Assembly (NCBI GenBank): GCA_018268375.1
Contig: JAFDWS010000009.1
Span: forward strand, 29,139-93,138
Length of the DNA stretch: 64,000 bases
From: Armatimonadota bacterium
GTDB lineage: Bacteria; Armatimonadota; Fimbriimonadia; Fimbriimonadales; Fimbriimonadaceae
Reading direction: 5' to 3'
Made by a program: the position numbers and the translations under genes. This document shows positions 54,708-62,825 of the stretch, one piece after another (within the stretch, counting starts at the first letter, position 1; every line of letters starts with the position of its first letter). Below the pieces are notes generated by a model. That model saw only the letters and a list, made by a program, of their open reading frames with translations, had not been told where the DNA came from and made no database searches.

Positions 54708-56046
54708 TGAGGAACCTTGGGACAAAACCGGTGTCGACTTGGCCGCTGACGTAGTCGGGATGGGCACATAGGCGCCGCAAGAACGGAATGTTGGTCTTGA
54801 TGCCTTCGACGTGGAACTCGTCCAAAGCGACTTGGAGGAGGCGGACGGCGGACGGCCTGTCTTTGCCGTTCACCACCAGCTTTGCGATCATCGGGTCGTA
54901 AAACGGCGAGACCGTGAAACCGGCGTAAACGTGGGTGTCGAGGCGGACGCCTCCAAAACCAGGTGGGTTCCAGGTCGTGATCTTGCCCGTGCTGGGCGCG
55001 AAGTCGTTGTCGGGGTCCTGTGCGGTGATCCGGGCCTCGATCGCGTGGCCTTGAAGGTTCACGTCAGCTTGGCTGAACGGGAGCTTCTCGCCAGCCGCTA
55101 TGCGGATCTGCCACTGAACCAAATCGAGACCGGAGACCAACTCGGTCACCGGATGCTCTACTTGAATGCGCGTGTTCATTTCGAGGAAGTAGAAGTGCCC
55201 GTCGTTCTCATAGAGGAATTCGACGGTGCCGGCGTTCGCATAGCCGACTGCCTTGGCGACGCGCACCGCAGCGTCACCCATTGCGGCTCTGGTCTCCATT
55301 TCGAGCACCGCACAAGGAGCCTCCTCGACGATCTTCTGATGCCGCAGGTTCTGGATAGAGCACTCCCTTTCGCCGATGTGGACGACGTTCCCGTGCTCGT
55401 CGCCGAGCACCTGGATCTCGACGTGGCGAGGGTTGACGACGCATTTCTCGACCAGCATCTCGTCGTTGCCGAAACTGGCCTGGGCCTCGCTTTGGCAGAG
55501 CTTCCACAGCTTTTGGATGTCGTCGGGCGAATCGACGCGCCGAATGCCCCTTCCGCCTCCGCCCGCGACCGCCTTGAGGAGCACCGGGTAGCCGATCTCT
55601 TGGGCCGTTTTGAGCGCATGAGACTCGGTGTCCACTGGCCCGTCCGATCCCGGAACGACAGGACAGTCAGCCCCGATCGCGGCCTTCTTGGCTTTTGCCT
55701 TGTCGCCCATGGCCTCGATGGCCGAAACGGGCGGCCCAATGAACTTGGCACCCATGCGGCCGACCTCTTCGGCAAAACGGGCGTTCTCACTGAAGTAGCC
55801 AAAGCCAGGATGGACGGCGTTCGCACCCGTGATCTCGATTGCGGTCAACACGTTCGCCAAGTTCAGGTAGCTGTCTAAGTTCGTGGCCTCGCCGACACAA
55901 AAGGCGCGGTCGGCGATTTGCACGTGTCGGCTGTCCTTGTCAGCTTTGGAATAGATTGCGACGGTCTCGATCCCCATCTGGCGGCAGGCACGGATGACAC
56001 GGCACGCGATCTCGCCGCGATTGGCAATGAGGACTCTGTCGAACAT
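54700..56046 (-). CDS. accC: Acetyl-CoA carboxylase, biotin carboxylase subunit
   Basis: The 448-residue ATP-grasp enzyme carboxylates the biotin of BCCP using ATP and bicarbonate. Key parts are FDRVLIANRGEIACRVIRA, KAVAGGGGRGIRRV (glycine loop), HFYFLEMNTRIQVEHPVTE (catalytic and metal residues) and FYDPMIAKL. All look functional. The ATG directly follows the stop of the pilin-like gene (TAGATG). The adjacent accB-like gene lacks a biotinylation lysine, so the biotin-bearing partner must be elsewhere. Confidence 0.96.
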   Translation of the reverse strand: MFDRVLIANRGEIACRVIRACRQMGIETVAIYSKADKDSRHVQIADRAFCVGEATNLDSYLNLANVLTAIEITGANAVHPGFGYFSENARFAEEVGRMGAKFIGPPVSAIEAMGDKAKAKKAAIGADCPVVPGSDGPVDTESHALKTAQEIGYPVLLKAVAGGGGRGIRRVDSPDDIQKLWKLCQSEAQASFGNDEMLVEKCVVNPRHVEIQVLGDEHGNVVHIGERECSIQNLRHQKIVEEAPCAVLEMETRAAMGDAAVRVAKAVGYANAGTVEFLYENDGHFYFLEMNTRIQVEHPVTELVSGLDLVQWQIRIAAGEKLPFSQADVNLQGHAIEARITAQDPDNDFAPSTGKITTWNPPGFGGVRLDTHVYAGFTVSPFYDPMIAKLVVNGKDRPSAVRLLQVALDEFHVEGIKTNIPFLRRLCAHPDYVSGQVDTGFVPRFLSE

Positions 56047-56424
56047 CTAATATTTCTCGTGCCCAGGATGGACACACTTGACAGTACCTGTGGCCGGATC
56101 GTATTCGTAGGGTTCCTTTCCGATGGGGCACCGCATGAAATCGTCCCCAAGATGCAGCTCCTGCAGAGACGCAGGGTGAGTGTCCTCCGTCGGGTCGGTG
56201 GCAATTTGGAGCGACTGTCGCACTTGGCCCAAGTTGCTGCGGCAAGCCTCGTCCTTGGCCCTGTACATCGACCTTCCTACCAAAGTCTCGCCTTTGCCGT
56301 CCGGCCTCTTGTCCACCTTTCCACCAAAAGCGCCTGACCCGACTGCGAACGCGATACCAAGCGCAATCACGATCGCGACCGCGACCAAGACCCCAATCAT
56401 GGACTCGCCGCGAAGCCTTCTCAT
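56047..56424 (-). CDS. Pilin-like membrane-anchored protein between accB and accC
   Basis: The 125-residue protein has a basic N-terminus (MRRLRGES) followed by one hydrophobic helix (MIGVLVAVAIVIALGIAFAVG) and a small soluble domain with two Cys (ACRSNLGQVRQSLQIAT, FMRCPIGKEPYEYDP). The shape and the SNLGQ..QSLQ..T, DDFMRCP...Y.YDP elements resemble prepilin-like (type II pseudopilin / DUF1559-type) proteins common in Armatimonadota and Planctomycetes, but the GFTLIE cleavage motif is not canonical. It overlaps accB by four bases (ATGA) and abuts accC. Confidence 0.72.
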   Translation of the reverse strand: MRRLRGESMIGVLVAVAIVIALGIAFAVGSGAFGGKVDKRPDGKGETLVGRSMYRAKDEACRSNLGQVRQSLQIATDPTEDTHPASLQELHLGDDFMRCPIGKEPYEYDPATGTVKCVHPGHEKY

Positions 56425-56828
56425 GCCTTCACCCGAGCGATGGCCTGTCCAAACTCGACTGCTTGGCCGGACTCCACCAAGACTTCTGTGACTTCTCCTT
56501 CAAACCTCGAGGTGACGTCGTTCGAAATGCCAAGGGCGACGACCTCGCCCACCACTTGTCCGACGGTGACCTTGTCGCCGACCGAAATGGGTTCCTTGGC
56601 GGAGCGGAAATACCCGACGACGGGCGATGTGAGCTCCGTTTCAGCCTCGACTGGCTCCCTAGACTCTGCCACCGCTGGCGCCTCTTCCTCTTCGTCCACC
56701 TCTTGGGCACCTGCTTCGAACGTGGCTGCGAACCGATCGTCACCTGACTGAAGAGAAACGCGCCGAAAACCCCTTGATCGGGCCACTTGCAAGGCGTGCC
56801 TCACCGTGTCTGCGTCGAGCCCGGACAT
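56421..56828 (-). CDS. BCCP-like protein lacking the biotinylated lysine
   Basis: The 135-residue protein is collinear with AccB: an N-terminal helix/strand (HALQVARSRGFRRVSLQSGDD), an acidic Pro/Ala/Glu linker, and a C-terminal biotinyl-like hammerhead domain (SPVVGYFRS, VGDKVTVGQVVGEV, VTEVLVESGQAVEFGQAIARV). The biotin motif AMKM is replaced by A98-L-G100-I; the codon is GGC at 56529-56531, so the modified Lys is absent. It cannot carry biotin. It heads the accBC-nusB operon with a leaderless-type promoter. By analogy with plant BADC proteins, it could be a regulatory subunit of acetyl-CoA carboxylase (inference). Confidence 0.88.
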   Translation of the reverse strand: MSGLDADTVRHALQVARSRGFRRVSLQSGDDRFAATFEAGAQEVDEEEEAPAVAESREPVEAETELTSPVVGYFRSAKEPISVGDKVTVGQVVGEVVALGISNDVTSRFEGEVTEVLVESGQAVEFGQAIARVKA

Positions 56829-56834
56829 GGGCCT

Positions 56835-56840
56835 ATTCTA
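56835..56840 (-). promoter_or_regulatory. -10 element of a putative leaderless promoter (accB-like operon)
   Basis: TAGAAT on the minus strand ends six bases before the ATG at 56828. Confidence 0.55.
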
Positions 56841-56858
56841 CTCGAGGAGGGGTCAAAC

Positions 56859-56901
56859 GAAAAAGCGGGACGTGGCTGGAGAGGAGCAACGCCACGCCCC
56901 G
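56859..56901 (-). terminator. Strong Rho-independent terminator on the minus strand
   Basis: Arms 56866-56876 and 56891-56901 pair over 11 bases with one mismatch and a 14-base loop, then CTTTTTC follows on the minus strand. No minus-strand protein gene lies upstream within this intergenic space, which suggests a non-coding transcript ends here. Confidence 0.65.
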
Positions 56902-57149
56902 AGTTCTGTTCTGCGAAGTCTTCCGGGATTGCGTCCTGCCCCCGAACCAGGCGGCTGTCGCTCCCTGTTACTTCTACCGGGCATTGAACCACTTTTTTCC
57001 CGCCCATGGCGAGGGCAGTGGAGCATTTTTCCCCCAAAAACCCCACAACTCTGATGGAAAACGTTGCTCTTGCCTGGCAAAAAGGCCTGAGTCCGGACCG
57101 GTGCTTCGGGTGAGCCTGAGTTCCTTGGACCCTTGACCCGAGAATAGGT
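56902..57149 (-). other. Intergenic region, candidate non-coding RNA ending at the terminator
   Basis: No convincing protein frame. On the minus strand it holds a T5-G5-A5 tract with TGGGG spacing near 57029-57050, a GGGCGGGAAAAAAG stretch, and GC-rich inverted repeats before the terminator at 56859-56901. I looked for tmRNA, RNase P, SRP and 6S landmarks and found none complete. A plus-strand leader for the cheC-like gene may occupy the right end. Confidence 0.35.
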
Positions 57150-57758
57150 GTGAGGAAGGGTTCGGACTTGAAAGAAAGGCAGGCCCGGCATAACAGGGCA
57201 ACGTCCCCAAGACCCGCAGGGAACGCAGCAGGCGTTTGCCCTGAACCTTTGCGCGTCTCGCAGTTCCGGTTCGTGGCGTCCAGTTGCCCAGCCCAAAGCA
57301 GCGGCGACCCTCACGAGACCGTCCTTGGCGTCTATCTGGCCGTCAACGGGGACGTGTTTGGACACATCGCTTTCCTTTTGCCGTGGAGCAGCGCCCATAA
57401 GCTTTGGGTCTCGATCGCGTCTGACGCCCCCAGCGAGCCGCAGGTGACGGAGAGGCTCTTTGTGTCTGAGGTCGTCGAGGTCGGCAGTGCCATCGGGCAC
57501 CTTTGCACCACCGCGCTGCGAGAAGCCACGGGGCTGGCCCTTTTTGCGACCCCGCCTCTGGTCTCGGTCGACGCCCGACACAACATCCTCGAATCCATCA
57601 TGGCTGGAGCCCGAGAGGACGAATTTGTCGAGCTGACGGTCGAGACGGATCCTCTTGTCCTGGCGCCAGGAACCGCGCTTGGTTGTCTCTTGCACATTCC
57701 CTCTTCGGACGGGCGTGCACGGCTCTGCTCGTTGCTTGGCACGAAGGAGGCAGCATGA
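57150..57758 (+). CDS. CheC-family protein with degenerate phosphatase site
   Basis: From the GTG at 57150 the product has 202 residues; starts at 57168 (TTG after GAGGAAGGG) or 57249 are possible. AGNAAG near residue 37 resembles the first CheC helix, GVYLAVNGDVFGHIAFLLP is the family strand pair, and SEVVEVGS (around 106-113) is the second helix. The CheC/FliY phosphatase signature is (D/S)x3Ex2N...P; here Asn is Ser (codon 57486-57488), so CheY-P phosphatase activity is doubtful. The first motif also lacks the E..N pair. It is coupled to cheD by ATGA overlap. Confidence 0.8.
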   Translation: MRKGSDLKERQARHNRATSPRPAGNAAGVCPEPLRVSQFRFVASSCPAQSSGDPHETVLGVYLAVNGDVFGHIAFLLPWSSAHKLWVSIASDAPSEPQVTERLFVSEVVEVGSAIGHLCTTALREATGLALFATPPLVSVDARHNILESIMAGAREDEFVELTVETDPLVLAPGTALGCLLHIPSSDGRARLCSLLGTKEAA

Positions 57759-58279
57759 GTTCCATCCAGATCTCAGTCGGCATGGCCGACATCAAGGTCG
57801 CAAAGGGCCCCGCTCACTTCACGTGCAAGGGCCTGGGTAGTTCGATCGGTTTCGTCGCTTTAGATGCCGCGACCAACGTAAGCGGCGTCGCCCACTTGAT
57901 GCTCCCCAAATCCTTTCCTGGCAAACCGGTCACGCGTTTGGGCCAGTTTGTGGACACTGGCGTCCAAGCCCTGATCCACCTCATGAAAGAGGCAGGAGCC
58001 GAGCCAGGCACGACGGTCGTCGCCTACGCAGGCGGGGCGCAAGTCTCGCGCTATGGTGCGAGCGGCGTGGCAAGGCTCGATCTAGGAGACCGTAACGTCG
58101 CCGAGGTCGCTGAATTAGTCAAGACCATGGGACTGAAACTAGCTGGAAGCGACATTGGCGGGGCAAACGCAAGGACTTTAACAGTGGACACTCAGACCGG
58201 AGAAGTGAAGGTCGATACAGCGACGGGAGTCACCGTCGTGTGCAACTTACGAAGACAGACACCTGAGGTGGCAGCTTAA
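57755..58279 (+). CDS. CheD-family protein with substituted catalytic cysteine
   Basis: The 174-residue protein aligns with CheD, the receptor glutamine deamidase. Thermotoga CheD uses T21, C27 and H44 in VTLGLGSC and AHVMLP. Here the segment is F-T-C24-K-G-L-G-S-S30, with Ser at the nucleophile site, Cys at the Thr position, and H47 kept (GVAHLMLP). It is therefore probably not a normal deamidase. AAGGAGG precedes the ATG. The CheC and CheD families bind each other, so the pair may remain a binding module. The stop overlaps the HDOD start (TAATG). Confidence 0.88.
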   Translation: MSSIQISVGMADIKVAKGPAHFTCKGLGSSIGFVALDAATNVSGVAHLMLPKSFPGKPVTRLGQFVDTGVQALIHLMKEAGAEPGTTVVAYAGGAQVSRYGASGVARLDLGDRNVAEVAELVKTMGLKLAGSDIGGANARTLTVDTQTGEVKVDTATGVTVVCNLRRQTPEVAA

Positions 58280-59148
58280 TGGCAGAGACCATTTCCATAG
58301 AAGACATCGTTAAACGGACACCGGACTTGCCGAGTCTGCCTGCAGCAGCCTTGAAGGTCATGAAGGAGACCGAGTCCAGCACAAGCAATGCTCACAGCAT
58401 CGCCCAGATCCTGGCTCAAGACCAGGCTCTGAGTGCCAGGGTGCTCCGTTTGGCCAACAGTGCTTATTACGGCTTGACGAGAAAGGTCACGAACCTTCAA
58501 GAGTCGGTCGTGGTGCTCGGTATGCGCTGCGTGCGCAACCTCTGCATGGTGGCTGCGACTTATCCGTGGATGTCCCGAAAGCTCGATGGCTACTGCCTCG
58601 GGCCGCGGGAACTCTGGACGCACTCCTTCGGAACGGCCCTCGGCGCGCAACTCATCGCAAGGATCAGTAAGAAGTGTGACGAGGATCAGGCGTTCACCGC
58701 CGGCCTGCTCCATGACATCGGTAAGGTCGCCTTGAGCGTGTGGCTCGAGAACAAGACTTCGTTGGTCGTGAAGTACGCCGAGCAAGTTGGTGTGTCGTTC
58801 GACCAAGCGGAGCGCAAGGTCCTCGGCTACGACCACTGTGAGGTGGGCGAGTATCTGGCCCTCAACTGGAACCTGCCGGAAGAGATCGTCATGGCGGTCC
58901 GTTGGCACCACGAGCCAGGCAACAGCCCAACAGCCCAAGCGATCGTCGACTGTGTCCATCTCGGCATTTACCTGACGATGGCGATGGGCTTTGGCCTTGG
59001 AGGCGATGGTCTCCACTATCGGTTCTGCGAAGAATCCTTGGCCCGTCTTGGGATCGCCGAAAAAGACCTCGACGAGGTCACGGACACCTTCATCGTCGGC
59101 TACGAGGAGTACGAAAAGCTCTTCGCGGAGCTCGCCGCCGCCGCTTAG
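58279..59148 (+). CDS. HDOD-domain signalling protein
   Basis: The 289-residue protein is a single HDOD domain: DLPSLPAAALKVMKE, AQILAQDQALSARVLRLANSAYYG, VVVLGMRCVRNLCM, and the HD-like half LWTHSFGTALGAQL, AGLLHDIGKVAL, AVRWHHEPG. Unlike many HDOD proteins, most HD metal-ligand positions (H, HD, H, HH) are present. Linkage to CheC and CheD suggests a common signalling pathway. There is no receiver or other output domain on the chain. Confidence 0.9.
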   Translation: MAETISIEDIVKRTPDLPSLPAAALKVMKETESSTSNAHSIAQILAQDQALSARVLRLANSAYYGLTRKVTNLQESVVVLGMRCVRNLCMVAATYPWMSRKLDGYCLGPRELWTHSFGTALGAQLIARISKKCDEDQAFTAGLLHDIGKVALSVWLENKTSLVVKYAEQVGVSFDQAERKVLGYDHCEVGEYLALNWNLPEEIVMAVRWHHEPGNSPTAQAIVDCVHLGIYLTMAMGFGLGGDGLHYRFCEESLARLGIAEKDLDEVTDTFIVGYEEYEKLFAELAAAA

Positions 59149-59933
59149 AGCAGTTCGCCCTTGAGAACGGTGGAAGCCTTCCCCTTTAGGACGACCTTGT
59201 CGCCCTGAACCGTCGTGCCGACGACTCCGCCCCGTCGCGAGCATTGGAACCCCGTCAGGTCGGCTCTGCCGAGCTTGTCAGACCAGTACGGCCCCAACGC
59301 GCAATGGGCCGATCCTGTCACATGGTCTTCGGGAACGCCACTTTGGGGGGCGAAGAACCTCGAAACGTAGTCGGCGCCCTGGCGGTTCGCCTTGGCGGTC
59401 ACAAGCAGGCCCCGCTTACCGAGGGCAAAGACTTCAGCCATTGACGGCTCCAACGCCAGAAGGGCCTCCTCGCTCAGTACTTCGACGAACCAGTCCATGC
59501 GGTTTTCCCCAAACCAGACTGCGGTCTCGCCGAACAGCTCCTTCAACCGTCCCGAGGGCTCGATTTTGCTCGGGCACTCGTTCGGAAACACCATCTTGAT
59601 CTCGCCGCCATCTTTCTGGCAACTCAGTCGCCCACTCCTCGTGTCAAATTCGCAGTCTGCATCCGACGGGACAATTCCAGTATCCCAGAGAACGTGGGCA
59701 GTGGCGAGAGTCGCGTGGCCACAGAGGTCGACTTCAACAGTCGGCGTGAACCACCTGAGTCCATATGCCCCGCCGCTTGGCCAGACGAAGGCGGTTTCCG
59801 CCTGGTTCATTTCTCCGGCCACTTGTTGCATCCAAACTTCGCCGGCCTGATCCTTGAGAGGGCAGACGCCGGCCGGATTGCCGGTGAAAGGTCCCCACGT
59901 GAATGCGTCGACCAAAAAGATGGGATGGGCCAC
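59145..59933 (-). CDS. PhzF-family isomerase
   Basis: The 262-residue protein has the PhzF/diaminopimelate-epimerase-like fold: VDAFTWGPFTGNPAGVCPL at the start, GEMNQAETAFVW with the catalytic Glu, RWFTPTVEVDLCGHATLATA, and DHVTGSAHCALGPYW (GSA/phosphate-like loop). Family members isomerise small metabolites; the substrate is unknown outside phenazine pathways. No phenazine gene is nearby. It is convergent with the HDOD gene, overlapping by four bases. Confidence 0.92.
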   Translation of the reverse strand: MAHPIFLVDAFTWGPFTGNPAGVCPLKDQAGEVWMQQVAGEMNQAETAFVWPSGGAYGLRWFTPTVEVDLCGHATLATAHVLWDTGIVPSDADCEFDTRSGRLSCQKDGGEIKMVFPNECPSKIEPSGRLKELFGETAVWFGENRMDWFVEVLSEEALLALEPSMAEVFALGKRGLLVTAKANRQGADYVSRFFAPQSGVPEDHVTGSAHCALGPYWSDKLGRADLTGFQCSRRGGVVGTTVQGDKVVLKGKASTVLKGELL

Positions 59934-60022
59934 GAAGTCAGTCTAACCATCTTGCCGGCGATGCCTGAGTCGTCCGGGCCCCCGCAACGCTCGGCACTGG
60001 GCCGCGTATTCTAGCCAAAGAC

Positions 60023-60874
60023 ATGGCCAAGCGCAAGCGTTTTCCCGGACTCACCTACACGGCTTATGCGGCCGACACGGACAAGAAGGCCATGGACGCC
60101 TTGCAGAAGATCCCGTTGCTGCCGAAGGTGGTCCAGAAGTTCCACGAGGTGGGTTACGACCGCTGGATGTACGCTTACAACATGGCGACCGCGGTCCGGT
60201 GCGGACCGCAGCAGTACCACAAGCTCTACGACACTCTTCGCGAGTGCTGCGAGATTCTGGACATGCCCGAGCCCGAGCTTTACGTTTCGAGCAATCCGTT
60301 TCCGAACGCCTTTGCCGGCGGTGTCGAGCGGCCTTACGTGACCGTGCGCAGCGGCATGATCGATTGCCTGAACGACGAGCAGCTCTATCACTTGATCGGG
60401 CACGAACTCGGCCACATCAAGAGCGGACATCTCTTGTACCACTCGATCGCCGCCGTCCTCATTCCGCTTCTTGACGCGTTGGGCCGACGCACGCTCGGCG
60501 TGGGGGACGCTTTGACCATTGGTCTCGTCCTCGCGTTTCTCGAGTGGTCGAGGCAGGCGGAACTCTCGGCCGACCGGGCCGGCCTGCTCTGCGCCCAGGA
60601 CTTCGAGCTTTCGGCGAAGGCGAACTTGCTCCTTTGCGCAGGCCCCTCCCGCATGCGGGAGGACGCGAACGTCGACGCCTTTCTGGACCAGTCGAGGGCG
60701 TACCAAGAGATGGGCGCCATGGACTCGATTGGGAAGCTGCTGGTGTTCTTCTTCTATGGTGCCCAATCCACCCATCCCATGCCCGTTCACCGGACAAAGG
60801 AGTTGGAGAAGTGGTACCTCTCTGGCGACTATGAGCGGATCATGGCCGGGGCCACGGCCGCATCAACGCGCTAG
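60023..60874 (+). CDS. M48-family metallopeptidase
   Basis: The 283-residue protein contains a zinc site HELGH (in LIGHELGHIKSGH) and downstream E in QAELSADRAG, the M48 (HtpX/Ste24-like) layout. A hydrophobic stretch (SIAAVLIPLLDAL and ALTIGLVLAFLEW) follows the active site, but there is no N-terminal membrane segment, unlike HtpX. It is probably a cytoplasmic or peripheral membrane protease. TATTCT lies ten bases before the ATG. Confidence 0.9.
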   Translation: MAKRKRFPGLTYTAYAADTDKKAMDALQKIPLLPKVVQKFHEVGYDRWMYAYNMATAVRCGPQQYHKLYDTLRECCEILDMPEPELYVSSNPFPNAFAGGVERPYVTVRSGMIDCLNDEQLYHLIGHELGHIKSGHLLYHSIAAVLIPLLDALGRRTLGVGDALTIGLVLAFLEWSRQAELSADRAGLLCAQDFELSAKANLLLCAGPSRMREDANVDAFLDQSRAYQEMGAMDSIGKLLVFFFYGAQSTHPMPVHRTKELEKWYLSGDYERIMAGATAASTR

Positions 60875-60876
60875 GT

Positions 60877-61362
60877 TTAGGACTTTGCCGCTTCGCGGCT
60901 GAAGTGGAGCTTCATGGCCGCGCCACCCGGGTTTTGAAGAGCACCGTCCATCTCTTTGCCTTCCTTTGAGACGGTGAGCTTAATCGGTGCGAGTGCGTCC
61001 TTGAGCATCGGTGCCTGCTTGATGAGCTCCTCGACCGTCTTGCCGCCCGCTTTGGTGAGCGTGAGCGTGACCATGTCCTTCTCAAAGGTCCACGTGCCGT
61101 CGCCCTCTCCCATACCAGCGCCCAAGGCGAAAGTCATATCCTTGTTGAGCACAAGCGGCACTGGGTTCTCCTCCATTTTCTTCTTGAACGCGGGGACGTC
61201 CTTCTCAGTACCGCCAAGGGGCTTGATCTGCTTCAGGATGTCTGCGTCAGAAATCTGTGGCTTGCCGGTCCACTTGCCGGCCAAGTCTTGAGCCGAAAGC
61301 GACTTTTGGCACCCAGAGAGGCCAACGAGGATGACAAGAGCGCCGACAAGGGCTGTTCGCAT
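60877..61362 (-). CDS. Lipoprotein of unknown function
   Basis: The ATG at 61362 gives 161 residues with a lipobox: [14 protein letters not shown]. The mature part begins [17 protein letters not shown] and has lipocalin-like or Ttc-type strands ([19 protein letters not shown]). The open frame continues 72 codons upstream but crosses the asnS promoter region. CACAAT lies six bases before the ATG. No function is recognised. Confidence 0.8.
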   Translation of the reverse strand: MRTALVGALVILVGLSGCQKSLSAQDLAGKWTGKPQISDADILKQIKPLGGTEKDVPAFKKKMEENPVPLVLNKDMTFALGAGMGEGDGTWTFEKDMVTLTLTKAGGKTVEELIKQAPMLKDALAPIKLTVSKEGKEMDGALQNPGGAAMKLHFSREAAKS

Positions 61363-61428
61363 CGCATGATTGTGGCACCACCAGGGGAAGGGCCCCGAAA
61401 GTGCCCACCGGTAAACTGCACCGCTCTC

Positions 61429-62823
61429 ATGGACTATCGGCGCACCTTGCTCAAAGACCTCCTGACGTCGCCCGCGGGCGCCGAGGCGACCGCGCACGGG
61501 TGGGTCAAGACGCGCCGGGACAGCAAGGGCGTCAGCTTTGTGCAGCTGAACGACGGCTCCTGCTTCAAGGACCTGCAAGTCGTGATCGAGTCAGGCTCGA
61601 TCCCGGAAGACCAACTCAAGCACGCCACCACGGGTGCGGCCGTCTCATTCACGGGGACGATGGTCGATTCGCCCGGCGAGGGCCAGTCGGTCGAGCTCAA
61701 AGCCACCTCAATGACGATCTATGGTGAGGCAGACCCCGTCACGTACCCGCTCCAAAAGAAGGGAGCGACGATGGAGTTCTTGCGCGAGATCGCCCACCTG
61801 AGGGTCCGTGGCAACACATTTGGTGCGGTGACACGAGTGCGGAACCGCGCCGCCGCCGCTGTCCACAACTTCTTCCAGAACCGTGGCTTCTATTGGGTCC
61901 ACACGCCGATCATCACCGCAAGCGACTGCGAGGGGGCGGGAGCGATGTTCGCCGTCTCGACCCTGCTCCATCACGCGCCCGATGGCGGGTTCGTCCTCAG
62001 TTCAAAGGATCCTGCCGACGACTTCTTTGGCAAACCGGCGTATCTCACTGTGAGTGGCCAGCTCAACGTGGAGACTTTCGCCATGGGGCTGACCAACGTC
62101 TACACGTTCGGCCCGACTTTCCGCGCGGAGAACTCCAACACGCCCCGTCACCTCGCGGAGTTCTGGATGATCGAGCCGGAGATGGCCTTTTGCGACCTGG
62201 ACGGCGACATGAACCTGGCAGAAGAGTTCGTGAGGGAAGTGATCCAAGACATCATGGACGGGTGCGCGCCTGACCTTGAGTTCTTTAACCAGCGCGTGGA
62301 GCCCGAACTGCTCAAGACGCTCGACCACGTCGTGAACTCAGGCTTCGAGAGGATGACGTATACCGAGGCGGTCAACCTTTTGGTGAACAGCGGTGAGACA
62401 TGGGAGTTCCCGGTCAGCTGGGGATCAGACCTCCAGAGCGAGCACGAACGCTGGTTGACGGAGAAGAAGGTGGGAAGGCCGGTGATCTTGACGGACTATC
62501 CGAAGGAAATCAAGGCCTTCTACATGAAGCAGAACGAAGACGGCAAGACCGTGCGCGCCATGGACGTCCTTGTTCCGAGGATCGGCGAACTCATCGGAGG
62601 GTCTCAACGAGAAGACGACCTAAAGAAACTTGAGGCCAGGATCGAAGAGCTCGGACTCGACAAGGCTGCCTACTGGTGGTACCTGGACCTGCGACGTTAC
62701 GGGTCTGCCCCCCACGCGGGGTTTGGCCTCGGTTTCGAAAGGCTCATCATGTACGTCACTGGTATGAAGAACATCCGTGACGTCATTCCGTTCCACCGCG
62801 CTTCTGGACAAGCCGAGTTCTGA
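61429..62823 (+). CDS. asnS: Asparaginyl-tRNA synthetase
   Basis: The 464-residue class IIb synthetase charges tRNA-Asn. It has an OB-fold anticodon-binding domain (residues 15-115, [23 protein letters not shown]), and the catalytic core: motif 2 [21 protein letters not shown] and motif 3 [17 protein letters not shown]. AsnS-specific [12 protein letters not shown] is visible. The ATG at 61429 is chosen since TAAACT lies 11 bases before it and the family N-terminus fits; an in-frame extension upstream is not conserved. Confidence 0.95.
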   Translation: MDYRRTLLKDLLTSPAGAEATAHGWVKTRRDSKGVSFVQLNDGSCFKDLQVVIESGSIPEDQLKHATTGAAVSFTGTMVDSPGEGQSVELKATSMTIYGEADPVTYPLQKKGATMEFLREIAHLRVRGNTFGAVTRVRNRAAAAVHNFFQNRGFYWVHTPIITASDCEGAGAMFAVSTLLHHAPDGGFVLSSKDPADDFFGKPAYLTVSGQLNVETFAMGLTNVYTFGPTFRAENSNTPRHLAEFWMIEPEMAFCDLDGDMNLAEEFVREVIQDIMDGCAPDLEFFNQRVEPELLKTLDHVVNSGFERMTYTEAVNLLVNSGETWEFPVSWGSDLQSEHERWLTEKKVGRPVILTDYPKEIKAFYMKQNEDGKTVRAMDVLVPRIGELIGGSQREDDLKKLEARIEELGLDKAAYWWYLDLRRYGSAPHAGFGLGFERLIMYVTGMKNIRDVIPFHRASGQAEF

Positions 62824-62825
62824 GC

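Noticed and set aside
57025..57055. MraZ-box-like TGGGG-N5-GGGGG spacing
   Set aside because: No mraZ or cell-division gene follows on that strand; the tract is more simply a homopolymer-rich segment.
56829..57149. RNase P RNA, tmRNA or 6S RNA in the accB/cheC gap
   Set aside because: CR-I (GAGGAAAGTC), CR-V, the tmRNA T arm with CCA end and a tag frame were all sought and not found together on either strand.
57180..57245. SRP-RNA-like hairpin: CAGGGCAACG pairing CGTTTGCCCTG around GGGAACGCAGCAGG
   Set aside because: The internal loop does not match the SRP domain IV consensus (no correctly placed AGCA opposite CAGG). The same bases encode AGNAAG, which fits the CheC family helix in frame.
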